Made by a program: the position numbers and the translations under genes. A DNA stretch of 15,681 bases from an uncultured Ruminococcus sp. (lineage in GTDB: Bacteria; Bacillota; Clostridia; Oscillospirales; Ruminococcaceae): NCBI GenBank assembly GCA_937942105.1, contig CALDFS010000300.1, forward strand, positions 1 through 15,681. The letters are read 5' to 3'. The notes below the pieces were generated by a model that saw nothing but the letters and a program-made list of their open reading frames with translations, ran no database searches and was not told where the DNA came from. Shown piece after piece: positions 6,816-13,801 of the stretch; the stretch's first letter is position 1, and each line of letters opens with the position of its first letter.

Positions 6816-7265
6816 CAGCGCCCGATAAATCTGCTCGGAAACCACCACCCGCGCCAGCTGGTGCGGTAGGGTCATCTTTGAAATCGAAAGACAAAGATTT
6901 GCACACCTCTTAACCGACTCCGTCAGCCCGAACGAGCTTCCGATTATGAAATTGATAGTCCCACATCCCCTGACTGCCGCCTGCTCCATGGTTTCGGCAA
7001 GCTCCACGCTCGAAAGCTGCTTGCCCTCTATGCACATGGCAATGTTAAAGGTCGAGCGCTGGTTTAAATAGGGCTGCATAAGCTTGGCTTCAACGTCTAA
7101 AGAAAGCGATATCTCCTTCTCGCCCGGCTTGTCCGAAAGCCGCGCCTCGGCAACCTCTATCACCTTGAAATTGGCGTATGCGCCTATGCGCTTGGCGTAC
7201 TCCGCGCAGGCTTCGCGCCAGTAATCCTCTTTCAGCCTGCCCACGCAGACAATGTTAATGTTCAT
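6783..7265 (-). CDS. rlmH: 23S rRNA pseudouridine-1915 N3-methyltransferase RlmH
   Basis: A 160-residue SPOUT-class methyltransferase of full length. It uses SAM to methylate pseudouridine 1915 in helix 69 of 23S rRNA on the assembled 70S ribosome. Family signatures are the start MNINIVCVGRLKEDYW, CIEGKQLSS, the knot glycine loop FIIGSSFGL (one Gly of the usual GGS replaced by Ser) and the C-terminal block KMTLPHQLARVVVSEQIYRA followed by INNNGKYHK. The ATG lies directly after the MBL gene stop (TAGATG), so translation is coupled. The last codons are the sequence repeated at 8854-8891. Confidence 0.97.
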   Translation of the reverse strand: MNINIVCVGRLKEDYWREACAEYAKRIGAYANFKVIEVAEARLSDKPGEKEISLSLDVEAKLMQPYLNQRSTFNIAMCIEGKQLSSVELAETMEQAAVRGCGTINFIIGSSFGLTESVKRCANLCLSISKMTLPHQLARVVVSEQIYRALSINNNGKYHK

Positions 7266-8051
7266 CTAAAACGTCACCGCCATGCCTGTTGTTTCGATTG
7301 GTGCTATGTACAAAAGATAGTCGCGGTTTTCCTTGAAATCATCACCCAAAGCGCGCATAAGGGTGTTTTTCGCGATTTGCGGGGTATTGTTCTCGCGGCT
7401 GAGGTGTCCTAAAATTATCCGCGTAGTGCCGCCGGAGATGAGCTTTTTGACTTCCCCCGAGCTTGCCACGTTGGATAAATGCCCATCCCCCGAAGCGATT
7501 CTTTGCTTTAGGGGATACGGATAAGGACCTGTTCGCAGCATACGCTCATCGTAATTCGATTCGAGCAGAACCAGCTCGCAGCCGGAAAGATTAGCGTCAA
7601 TCTCCTCGGTTACGTGCCCAAGGTCGGTGCAGACGCACATCGCCTTGCCGTCCGGCGTTTGAATCCGATATCCCACGCTTTCAACGGCATCGTGCGGGGT
7701 CTTGAAGGATGTCACCGAAAAATCGCCGACAACAGCCTCACTTCCTACAGCCATCTCCTCAGCAGATGAGGATATATGACCACCCATATCCAGCCATTCA
7801 AGGGTTTTTGGGGATGCGTAGACAGGTATTTTGTAGTTCTTGGTGAATACACGCAGCCCGGCTATATGGTCGGAATGGTCGTGAGTCACAAATACCGCCT
7901 TTACAGCTTCGGGGGATATTTCATTCTGGATAAGCGCGGAGACAAGCTTTTTGCAGCTTACGCCCGCGTCAATCAAAATTCCCCCGGACGGCGACCCGAT
8001 AAAGCAGGAATTGCCGGAGCTGGAGGAAAATAAAGGGTATACTCTTGCCAA
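7266..8051 (-). CDS. MBL-fold metallo-hydrolase, YycJ/WalJ type
   Basis: A 261-residue metallo-beta-lactamase-fold protein. The SSSSGNSCFIG start (9-19), THDHSDHIAG (56-65, the HxHxDH metal-binding motif), later DLGHV, GDGHLSN and LGHLSRENN are typical of the YycJ/WalJ family. These are nuclease-like hydrolases linked to cell-wall control and replication-related processes in Firmicutes. Translation starts at TTG (8051) with AAAGGA 9 nt upstream; no in-frame ATG fits the family N-terminus. The palindrome-rich segment 8052-8516 abuts the gene almost at its start, so the original promoter and perhaps the start region may have been replaced. The gene is coupled to rlmH, the usual partner in Clostridia. 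Confidence 0.93.
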   Translation of the reverse strand: MARVYPLFSSSSGNSCFIGSPSGGILIDAGVSCKKLVSALIQNEISPEAVKAVFVTHDHSDHIAGLRVFTKNYKIPVYASPKTLEWLDMGGHISSSAEEMAVGSEAVVGDFSVTSFKTPHDAVESVGYRIQTPDGKAMCVCTDLGHVTEEIDANLSGCELVLLESNYDERMLRTGPYPYPLKQRIASGDGHLSNVASSGEVKKLISGGTTRIILGHLSRENNTPQIAKNTLMRALGDDFKENRDYLLYIAPIETTGMAVTF

Positions 8052-8516
8052 AAAAACACGTCCTTTAAAATATTACAAACTTTCAAAGACAAAAAATCAA
8101 AAAGTTCGCCAGCCTTTCAAGGCTACGGGGTCGTAGGGGCATCCTCCTAAACAAAAGTCGGACATTTCCGTCCTGCAATTGCAAACAACATGTTCAGAAG
8201 CCGCAGGATTTTTCCGGCTTCATAAATGATACATCAAAGATGTAGGAAATGTGGTGCGACGGCAAACAAAACTACGGCGGTCACAAATGAAATGCCGTCG
8301 CTTCCCCTCGTCGCGCTCCGCAGAGCGCGAAATCCCCAACGAAGCGAAGCGCAGGATGGGTAGTTTAAAAACAGTCCAGTGGACTGTTTTTACGTAGGGA
8401 AACCCTCGCCGGGGGGGTCCCTATGGGCGTGCGGAGCGCGTCCATCACTGCACTCAGTAGCAGCTAAAACAAGACTCAGATATATAGCTAAACCATATCG
8501 CCCAAACTGAAATTTA
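8052..8516. repeat. Palindrome-rich non-coding segment, probable dispersed repeat(s)
   Basis: No convincing gene over 465 bp, but many inverted repeats: AGCCTT/AAGGCT (8111-8124), GAAGCC/GGCTTC (8197-8221), GCGACGGCA/TGCCGTCGC (8256-8264 with 8293-8301), TCGCGCTC/GAGCGCGA (8311-8330), the 12-bp hairpin at 8366-8392 and TAGGG plus ACCC against GGGT plus CCCTA (8395-8423). GC-rich blocks differ from the surrounding AT-rich spacers. The style resembles dispersed intergenic repeats I associate with Ruminococcaceae (memory, not verified). It separates the zinc-ribbon gene from the MBL gene. Confidence 0.55.
8366..8392. terminator. Symmetrical terminator-like hairpin
   Basis: TAAAAACAGTCC (8366-8377), loop AGT, then GGACTGTTTTTA (8381-8392): a perfect 12-bp stem with an A-tract and a T-tract, so it could terminate in either direction. 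It would end transcripts from the zinc-ribbon gene at 8517-8816. The CAGTCC/GGACTG palindrome may itself be a dispersed repeat. Confidence 0.6.
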
Positions 8517-8816
8517 TCAAATACCCACCTTACGCGTGTAATCATATTTACAAAACGGGCATTTGGGATAATCAAAATCATGCATCTTGCCACATTTCGG
8601 ACACATCTTCTGTGGTAATCCTTCTTCAACGGCATCTGCTAAAAAAAATTCAAGCTTTCTGCATTCAGGGCAACAATAAACATCAACTTCCATTGCTCCT
8701 GCCAGCAGATTAGAAAGGTCACCGAATATCCAACCTGTTTGTCCAAGCTGTATTTTCTCTGTCCCTATATGACTCATTTGCTTGCCGCAACGCAAACAAT
8801 CGATGTTATGTCCCAT
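8517..8816 (-). CDS. Small zinc-ribbon protein with four Cys pairs
   Basis: A 99-residue cytoplasmic protein with C7-x2-C10, C49-x2-C52 (CCPEC), C72-x2-C75 (CPKC) and C86-x2-C89 (CPFC). This gives two likely zinc sites, one N-terminal split ribbon and one compact C-terminal rubredoxin-like knuckle. The middle GQTGWIFGDLSNLLAGAMEVDVYCCPECRKLEFF resembles small Clostridia nucleic-acid-binding or zinc-ribbon proteins. I chose the ATG at 8816 because GGAGAA precedes it by about 11 nt; a TTG at 8843 gives 9 more residues without support. Upstream, on the 5' side, lies a 38-bp copy of the rlmH 3' end. It inserts into what is normally a murA-MBL-rlmH order. Function unknown. Confidence 0.75.
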   Translation of the reverse strand: MGHNIDCLRCGKQMSHIGTEKIQLGQTGWIFGDLSNLLAGAMEVDVYCCPECRKLEFFLADAVEEGLPQKMCPKCGKMHDFDYPKCPFCKYDYTRKVGI

Positions 8817-8853
8817 GAAATCACACTTCTCCGTTAAATACAAATTTATCGGT

Positions 8854-8891
8854 ATTGTTTATTTGTGATACTTCCAATTATTTTTAATAAA
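8854..8891. repeat. Copy B of the rlmH 3'-end repeat
   Basis: Matches 6778-6815 at 34 of 38 positions. Read on the minus strand it would encode the same end, NNWKYHK then stop, but there is no rlmH body in front of it. The following spacer also resembles the rlmH-to-two-TM-gene spacer (TTTAAC, TGTGATT, then ATG). Confidence 0.75.
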
Positions 8892-8894
8892 CAA

Positions 8895-8940
8895 TTATGC
8901 TTGATAATATTGATTCATCTGAATGACAAACATTAATTAT
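8895..8940. repeat. Diverged repeat Y, copy B
   Basis: Starts 3 bp after the rlmH-end copy and matches 6215-6256 (TTATGCTTGA, GAATG, CAAACA, TAATT) with a short insertion. It lies between the rlmH-end copy and the murA stop. Confidence 0.5.
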
Positions 8941-8958
8941 CTCAACTAAAAAGCCAAC

Positions 8959-10198
8959 TCAAATCGCCTTTCTGGTAGGCTCATAATCCGAAACACGCCT
9001 GATATCCGCGCCCAAGCCCTTAAGCTTGTCGTCGATATTCTCATATCCTCTTTCAATATGGAATATATTTTCAACAGTGGTGCTTCCGCTCGCCATCAGT
9101 CCGGCTATTACAAGCGCCGCGCCGGCTCTTAAGTCGGTTGCCCGAACGCTCGCACCGGTAAGCCCCTTAACCCCCTGAATGACAGCCGTAGTGCCCTCAA
9201 CAGTAATATCTGCGCCCATGCGGCGAAGCTCACTGACGTATCTGAATCGGTTGTCAAAGATATCATCGGTAACAACGCTTGTGCCCTCGGCAACCGTCAA
9301 TAATGTCGAAAACTGGGGCTGCATATCGGTCGGAAATCCCGGATGAGGAAGGGTTTTAATGCTTGTTTTCAACAGCGGACCGTCCACATAAACGTGAACG
9401 CACTCGTCATACTCTTCAACCGTTGCCCCAACCTTGCGAAGCTTAGCAGTGATTGATTCAAGGTGCTTCGGCGGCAACCATATATGTTCCCGCCTCTATC
9501 TGGTCGGGAATCACGGCGTAGCTAACGCCCTTTAAGAAGTTTACGCCGCGAATCTTTATAACATCGGTTCCGGCGCCCATAATGTCCGCGCCCATGGTGT
9601 TCAAGAAGTTTGCAAGATCAACTATGTGCGGCTCCTTGGCGGCATTCTCAATAACCGTAAGCCCCTTGGCCTTAACTGCCGCAAAGATGGCGTTTATGGT
9701 TCCGCCAACGGTGTTTATATCAAAATAGATCTGACTGCCTATAAGCTCTTCCGCGCGCAGGCTTACTATTCCCCCGTCGATAGAGTGGGCAGCCCCAAGG
9801 CTGTTAAAGGCTTTAAGATGCTGGTCGATTGGTCTGTCTCCCAAATCGCAGCCGCCGGGCATTGGAACGTCCGCCTTTTTGAATCTTCCCAGCAGGGTTC
9901 CTAAGAAATAGCTCGAAGCCCTCATCGAGCGGGCAAGCTCATAGGGAACGATTGGGTCTGAAATTCCCCTTGGATCTATGCGCATGGTGTTTTTATCAAG
10001 TATCTTTATTCCGGCGCCCATCTCGTAAAGAATACGCAGGGCGATATTTATATCGCTGATTTCAGGGACGTTCTCTAAAACACAAGGCTCGTCCGCCAAT
10101 ATGGTTGCCGCAACTATGGCAACAGCGGCGTTCTTCGCTCCGCTTATGACGACGTTTCCCTTAAGCGGCTTTCCACCGTTGATAACAAACTTATCCAT
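8959..10198 (-). pseudogene. murA: murA, UDP-GlcNAc enolpyruvyl transferase, split by an out-of-frame deletion
   Basis: MurA makes UDP-GlcNAc-enolpyruvate from PEP, the first committed step of peptidoglycan synthesis. Two minus-strand frames cover it. 10198-9458 gives 246 residues with SGAKNA (K22), MRASSYFLG and GGCDLGDRPIDQH (catalytic Cys117), ending IEAGTYMVAA then a false tail and stop. 9477-8959 resumes at PPKHLESI and continues with FPTDMQPQF, RGYENIDDKL to the end. The usual stretch between MVAA and PKHLES (about 12-13 residues, AATGGD...NV) is missing and the frame shifts at about 9465-9476, where GCCGCC and CCGCCG repeats allow slippage. No intact MurA can be made here. A second murA, common in Firmicutes, would be needed; an assembly error is possible. 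Confidence 0.88.
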
Positions 10199-10330
10199 AA
10201 ATATATAACCAATCCTTTTTAACAGTCTTCAAATCTGCGCGCATATATATCATCTTTTGCGCGAAAAAATACGCGCCGCCGTTTGGCACGAACATAACGT
10301 CAATATATTCCAAGCCTTCCGGATAAGCCC

Positions 10331-10388
10331 GCAAAAGCTATAACCATCACTCATTTAAATGCAGAAGCTGTGACCTTATCACTCATTT
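10331..10388. repeat. Imperfect tandem repeat in the murA leader
   Basis: GCAAAAGCTATAACC-ATCACTCATTT at 10331-10356 recurs at 10361-10388 with three transitions and a 2-nt insertion, 30 bp apart. It is transcribed in the murA 5' leader just after the predicted start. No gene is supported in 10199-10512, though a coding-like stretch exists on the minus strand. Confidence 0.6.
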
Positions 10389-10393
10389 TTAAT

Positions 10394-10422
10394 ATTGTAT
10401 CACATCCTTATCAAAATAGCAA
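10394..10422 (-). promoter_or_regulatory. Probable murA promoter
   Basis: On the minus strand TTGCTA (10422-10417), a 17-bp spacer and TACAAT (10399-10394), preceded by TGA (extended -10). It leaves a leader of about 190 nt before the murA ATG at 10198. Confidence 0.6.
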
Positions 10423-10512
10423 TTACATTTTCGTTACAAAAACAAAAATTTTCAGACGTTTTTTTGACATTCCCGCCAAACAGCGCAAAATCAATAAATA
10501 TTCGACTGGTTG

Positions 10513-10541
10513 TTGACATAATCGCTGGAATTTATTATAAT
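10513..10541 (+). promoter_or_regulatory. Consensus promoter of the FGGY kinase gene
   Basis: TTGACA (10513-10518), a 17-bp spacer and TATAAT (10536-10541): both hexamers match consensus exactly. The start near 10548 gives an 80-nt leader containing a CCCCA/TGGGG inverted repeat around 10566-10587. Confidence 0.9.
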
Positions 10542-10630
10542 GTATATAGCTTATTTCAAAGATGTCCCCCACCACAAGCAAGATGGGGCTTCAAATTTTT
10601 GGAACGTTATCACAGAAAGGATTTTACATT

Positions 10631-12196
10631 ATGAACAGCTTGAAAACATACTTAGGAATCGAATTCGGCTCTACCAGAATCAAGGCAATACTTATCGACG
10701 AGGATGCACACGTTGTAGCCTCCGGCGCGCACGACTGGGAAAACCGCCTTGAAAACGGCATCTGGACATATACCTTAGAGGATATCCGCCTCGGACTTCA
10801 GGATGCATATGGCACCCTTGCCAAGGACTATGCCGATAAGTTCGGCGAACCGTTGACAAAGATAGGCGGCATGGGCTTCTCTGCCATGATGCACGGCTAT
10901 ATGGCGTTTGACGCAAGCGGCAAGCTCTTGGTTCCGTTCAGAACATGGCGCAATACCATCACCGGCGAGGCAAGCGCAAAATTGAGCGAGCTTTTCGGCT
11001 TCAACATTCCCCAGCGCTGGAGCATTGCACATCTCTATCAGGCAATACTTAATAAAGAGGAGCATGTTCCCAATATCAGCTATGTTCTCACCCTTGCGGG
11101 ATATATCCACTATATGCTCACCGGAAAGAGAGTTCTTGGCGTTGGTGAGGCTTCGGGAATGTTCCCGATCGATTCAAAAACCGGCAAATTCGACGCCGGA
11201 ATGATAGCCAAGTTTGACGAGCTTATAAAGCCATATGGCTTTAGCTGGACGCTTGAATCAGTCCTTCCCGGTGTTCTTAACGCAGGCGAAACCGCAGGAA
11301 TACTCACCGAAGAGGGTGCAAGGTTCATCGACCCCACCGAAACGCTTGAAGCCGGAATCCCGGTGTGCCCGCCCGAGGGCGACGCAGGAACCGGCATGGT
11401 CGCCACCAACAGCGTAAGGGTCAGAACCGGCAACGTCTCCGCAGGTACATCGGTATTTGCTATGATTGTTCTGGATAAGCCGCTTTCTAAGCTCTACCCC
11501 GAAATAGATATGGTAACAACCCCCTCGGGCAAGCCGGTTGCAATGGTTCACTGCAACAACTGCTCCACCGATTTGGACGCTTGGATGCGGATATTCTCAG
11601 AGTTCGCAGCCCTTTCGGGTCACCCGATAAAGAAACCCGCGCTTTATGATATGCTTCTTGAAAACGCCATGACCGGCGACCCCGACTGCGGCGGAATGGT
11701 AAGCTGCAACTACTTCTCGGGCGAGCATATCACCCACTTTGAAGAGGGCAGACCGATGCTTCTTCGCACCCCCGATTCCAGCTTCACACTGGCAAACCTT
11801 ATAAGAAACAACCTGTTCTCTGCACTTTCCACCCTTAAAATAGGTCTGGATATACTTATGGCGGAGAATGTGGAGATAGATTCCATCCTCGGTCACGGCG
11901 GATATTTCAAGACCAAGGGCGTGGGTCAGAAGCTCTTAGCTGCCGCAATGAATACCCCTGTTTCGGTTATGGAAACAGCCGGTGAGGGCGGAGCATGGGG
12001 CATGGCGGTTCTGGCACAGTATATGGCTCTGGGTGCAGATCAGGCGCTGGAGGATTACCTTGATTCAAGAGTGTTTGCCGATATGAAGGCGGTTACCGAA
12101 GCCCCCGATAAGAAAGATGTCGAAGGCTTCAACGCATATATCGATAGATACCGCAGGATGCTGGCGGCGGAGAAGGCTGCGGTGGAGAATTTCTGA
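10631..12196 (+). CDS. FGGY-family carbohydrate kinase, probable pentulose (ribulo- or xylulo-) kinase
   Basis: A 521-residue cytoplasmic sugar kinase of the FGGY (ribulokinase/xylulokinase/glycerol kinase) family that phosphorylates an open-chain sugar with ATP. Signatures are the phosphate-1 loop GIEFGSTRIKA at 9-19, HDWENRLENGIWTYTLED, GFSAMMHGYMAFD, FRTWRNTITGEAS, PQRWSIAHLYQAI, GHGGYFKTKG and GEGGAWGMAVLAQY near the ATP site. The sequence recalls the ribulokinase-type kinase of Bacteroides arabinose operons (memory), so L-ribulose or D-xylulose is the best guess. I chose the ATG at 10631, with AAAGGA about 9 nt upstream, over the ATG at 10562, whose 23 extra residues look non-coding. It has its own consensus promoter and terminator. 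Confidence 0.93.
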   Translation: MNSLKTYLGIEFGSTRIKAILIDEDAHVVASGAHDWENRLENGIWTYTLEDIRLGLQDAYGTLAKDYADKFGEPLTKIGGMGFSAMMHGYMAFDASGKLLVPFRTWRNTITGEASAKLSELFGFNIPQRWSIAHLYQAILNKEEHVPNISYVLTLAGYIHYMLTGKRVLGVGEASGMFPIDSKTGKFDAGMIAKFDELIKPYGFSWTLESVLPGVLNAGETAGILTEEGARFIDPTETLEAGIPVCPPEGDAGTGMVATNSVRVRTGNVSAGTSVFAMIVLDKPLSKLYPEIDMVTTPSGKPVAMVHCNNCSTDLDAWMRIFSEFAALSGHPIKKPALYDMLLENAMTGDPDCGGMVSCNYFSGEHITHFEEGRPMLLRTPDSSFTLANLIRNNLFSALSTLKIGLDILMAENVEIDSILGHGGYFKTKGVGQKLLAAAMNTPVSVMETAGEGGAWGMAVLAQYMALGADQALEDYLDSRVFADMKAVTEAPDKKDVEGFNAYIDRYRRMLAAEKAAVENF

Positions 12197-12228
12197 TACC
12201 GCAGATTGATTCCGAATATAATAATTTT

Positions 12229-12259
12229 GCCGGGAGGAAACCGCTTCTCCCGGCTTTTT
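12229..12259 (+). terminator. Terminator of the kinase gene
   Basis: GCCGGGAG (12229-12236) pairs with CTCCCGGC (12247-12254), 10-nt loop, followed by TTTTT. On the minus strand the stem is followed by AAAATT, so it serves only the kinase. Confidence 0.92.
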
Positions 12260-12271
12260 CTATGTGTTATC

Positions 12272-12781
12272 CTACCCCATAAACTCCCGATACTCCCCAA
12301 TATCCTCCGCCTCGACTGCCATATAATAATTTGAAAGCACGCCTTTGCTCGGCTGTGGCTCACCCAGCCAGTCGGGGGTGATATAGCTTTCTGCTGCCTC
12401 AACGGATGGATACTCTATTTCCGCATAGCGCAGCCCCTCAAAGAAATCGTGGAAAACGTCCAATTCAGCCCTAAGCCCGCCTTCAAGCGGGATGATGTAC
12501 CTCGTCTTGCGGATTGTCCTGCCCTCCTTGGCTTCTTTAAGAGCCTCATAGACTTCAGGCGGCAGGGGTATGTTGTGCTCGGTACAGCTTATGTCCGACT
12601 CGCGAACCTTCTTTGAAAGAACGCAGGTAACCTCGCCGTTCTGCTCGAATCTGCGAAGACGTATCGGCTCGCCGCCCTTGTTTAAATAGGACTGCTCTAT
12701 TTCCTTGTGGGGATAATCCGGAAAGCTGTTTGGAAGACTTAACACCTTGTATTTTTTCTCGATTTCTGTTTCGCGGGACAT
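12272..12781 (-). CDS. CYTH domain protein (triphosphate tunnel fold)
   Basis: A 169-residue cytoplasmic protein of the CYTH / triphosphate tunnel metalloenzyme superfamily (class IV adenylate cyclase, thiamine triphosphatase, polyphosphate hydrolases). The N-terminal ExExK signature is ETEIEKKY (E6, E8, K10), followed by SYLNKGGEPIRLRRF, KTRYIIPLEGGLRAELDVFHDFFEGLRYAEIEYPS and a C-terminal SNYYMAVEAED, so the alternating charged barrel strands are complete. I start at 12781 because AAAGGAG lies 11 nt upstream and the promoter at 12815-12843 would start RNA at about 12808, past the alternative ATG at 12811. Monocistronic and convergent with the kinase. The physiological substrate is unknown; inorganic triphosphate is common in the family. 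Confidence 0.9.
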   Translation of the reverse strand: MSRETEIEKKYKVLSLPNSFPDYPHKEIEQSYLNKGGEPIRLRRFEQNGEVTCVLSKKVRESDISCTEHNIPLPPEVYEALKEAKEGRTIRKTRYIIPLEGGLRAELDVFHDFFEGLRYAEIEYPSVEAAESYITPDWLGEPQPSKGVLSNYYMAVEAEDIGEYREFMG

Positions 12782-12814
12782 TGATTTTATGCTCCTTTCG
12801 CAAATTTCCATTAA

Positions 12815-12843
12815 ATTATACTATCTGATTGCGCAACAGTCAA
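12815..12843 (-). promoter_or_regulatory. Promoter of the CYTH gene
   Basis: On the minus strand TTGACT (12843-12838), a 17-bp spacer and TATAAT (12820-12815). Confidence 0.85.
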
Positions 12844-12905
12844 TATCGACGGATCGGTTTTATAAAGATTTCGATGTGATTAATTTGCTAAATTTTCGTT
12901 TTACG

Positions 12906-12934
12906 TTGAATTATCACGCGTGATATGATATACT
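12906..12934 (+). promoter_or_regulatory. Promoter with internal palindromic operator before DUF4160-DUF2442
   Basis: TTGAAT (12906-12911), a 17-bp spacer and TATACT (12929-12934) with TGA before the -10. The spacer holds a perfect 14-bp palindrome TATCACGCGTGATA (12912-12925), ideally placed for a dimeric repressor to block RNA polymerase. The rest of 12844-13009 holds no supported gene; a 14-codon ORF at 12940 would be leaderless. Confidence 0.7.
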
Positions 12935-13037
12935 ATATATGAATGAATTGCCGTCAGATAAATTTGAAAGCTTTTTAAAATGAAAGGATGGTCGTAAAAT
13001 TCCGTAATTATGCCGATTCTATGGAATATTAATCAAG

Positions 13038-13265
13038 ATGATTTTCAAGGATGACAGCCAGCATCATAAACCGCACATACACGTATATTACAATGAATAT
13101 GAAGCTTCCGTTGGCATTGACGGCGAGCTTATAGCCGGAAGTATGCCAGTCAAGCAGCTAAAGCTTGTTCAAGCGTGGCTTGTAATACATGAGGATGAAC
13201 TTTATGAAGCTTGGAATAATGCCGTTCGCGGAATGCCATTCGGAAAAATTGAGCCATTGAAGTAA
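13038..13265 (+). CDS. DUF4160 domain protein, N-terminus frameshifted
   Basis: A 75-residue open frame with the DUF4160 core: HHKPHIHVYYNEYEASVGIDG at about 9-29, MPVKQLKLVQAWLVIHEDELYEAWNNAV and a C-terminal GKIEPLK. DUF4160 genes typically pair with DUF2442, and the pair has been proposed as a toxin-antitoxin-like module; no catalytic activity is known to me. The usual N-terminus is present just upstream in another frame: ATG at 13010 reads MPILWNIN and then meets CAAG (13034-13037), one base too many, before ATG-ATT-TTC. Restoring one base would give an 83-84-residue protein of normal form. Only weak ribosome sites precede either start, so the gene may be inactive or use ATG 13038. Confidence 0.75.
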   Translation: MIFKDDSQHHKPHIHVYYNEYEASVGIDGELIAGSMPVKQLKLVQAWLVIHEDELYEAWNNAVRGMPFGKIEPLK

Positions 13266-13278
13266 GGAGTGTATTTGA

Positions 13279-13575
13279 ATGCATATAATCGATGATATCG
13301 CCTATGCTGACGTTAAAGCACCCACGCTAAAGGTCTGCGGCGTTCGCCCACTGAACGATTTTTGTCTTTGGGTGCGCTTTAACAACGGTGAATCAAGAGT
13401 ATTCGACTTTAAACCGTTGCTAAGTGCTCCTGCCTTTGAACCGCTTTCCAATCCAAGAATATTTGAAAAAGTTTATATCGATTATGGCGTGCCGGTTTGG
13501 ATGGACGGCGATATAGACATAGCCCCGGAAACTCTTTATGAAAAGGGTGTGCCGGAGGTTACAAGCTCTTGTTAA
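13279..13575 (+). CDS. DUF2442 domain protein
   Basis: A 98-residue protein with the DUF2442 pattern: VCGVRPLNDFCLWVRFNNGESRVFDFKPLL at about 19-48, then F..L..P..FEKVYIDYGVPVWMDGDIDIAPETLYEKG. AAGGAG precedes the ATG by about 9 nt. It lies 13 bp after DUF4160 in the usual order, forming a two-gene operon under the palindrome-containing promoter. Members are small and non-enzymatic as far as known and are candidate antitoxin or partner subunits of DUF4160 (a proposal, not proven). It is intact although its partner looks frameshifted, as expected if an antitoxin-like gene outlives its toxin. Confidence 0.88.
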   Translation: MHIIDDIAYADVKAPTLKVCGVRPLNDFCLWVRFNNGESRVFDFKPLLSAPAFEPLSNPRIFEKVYIDYGVPVWMDGDIDIAPETLYEKGVPEVTSSC

Positions 13576-13600
13576 GATGATTTTTCTATAGATTTGCTTT

Positions 13601-13693
13601 ATCAGCACCAATGCTGTACTGCTCTGGTGCTGATTCCTATTGCCAATCAATATTCGGGTGTTTCCGCCTGCAAGCAGCAGAAAAGCCCGAATA
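13601..13693. repeat. Double palindrome in the spacer after DUF2442
   Basis: ATCAGCACCA (13601-13610) pairs perfectly with TGGTGCTGAT (13625-13634). TATTCGGG (13651-13658) pairs with CCCGAATA (13686-13693), enclosing TTTC/GAAA and CTGC/GCAG nested stems. No T-run follows either, so they are poor terminators. The rest of 13576-13801 shows no gene. Confidence 0.6.
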
Positions 13694-13801
13694 CTTGCAG
13701 AAAGCTTCAAACATTTCAAAATAAAATGCTGAAGCGGATGAAACATAATAGACGACTGCGCAAAGTTTTTATAACAGCTTTGTCGTACGCCGCCTTTTTT
13801 C

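Noticed and set aside
8072..8100. Promoter-like TTGATT-17-TGTAAT for the MBL gene (minus strand)
   Set aside because: The transcript would begin inside the Shine-Dalgarno sequence, so it would not give normal translation; not called.
8084..8143. 19-codon ORF with a perfect AGGAGG site on the minus strand inside the palindrome cluster
   Set aside because: It crosses inverted repeats, shows no protein-like pattern and probably belongs to the repeat sequence.
10195..10338. Minus-strand 47-codon frame in the murA leader as a separate gene
   Set aside because: Codon use looks coding, but no ATG with a ribosome site fits, and it ends over the murA start; kept only as a finding.
10562..10630. 23-residue N-terminal extension of the FGGY kinase
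   Set aside because: No ribosome site at 10562, and the ATG at 10631 has AAAGGA and matches the usual family start.
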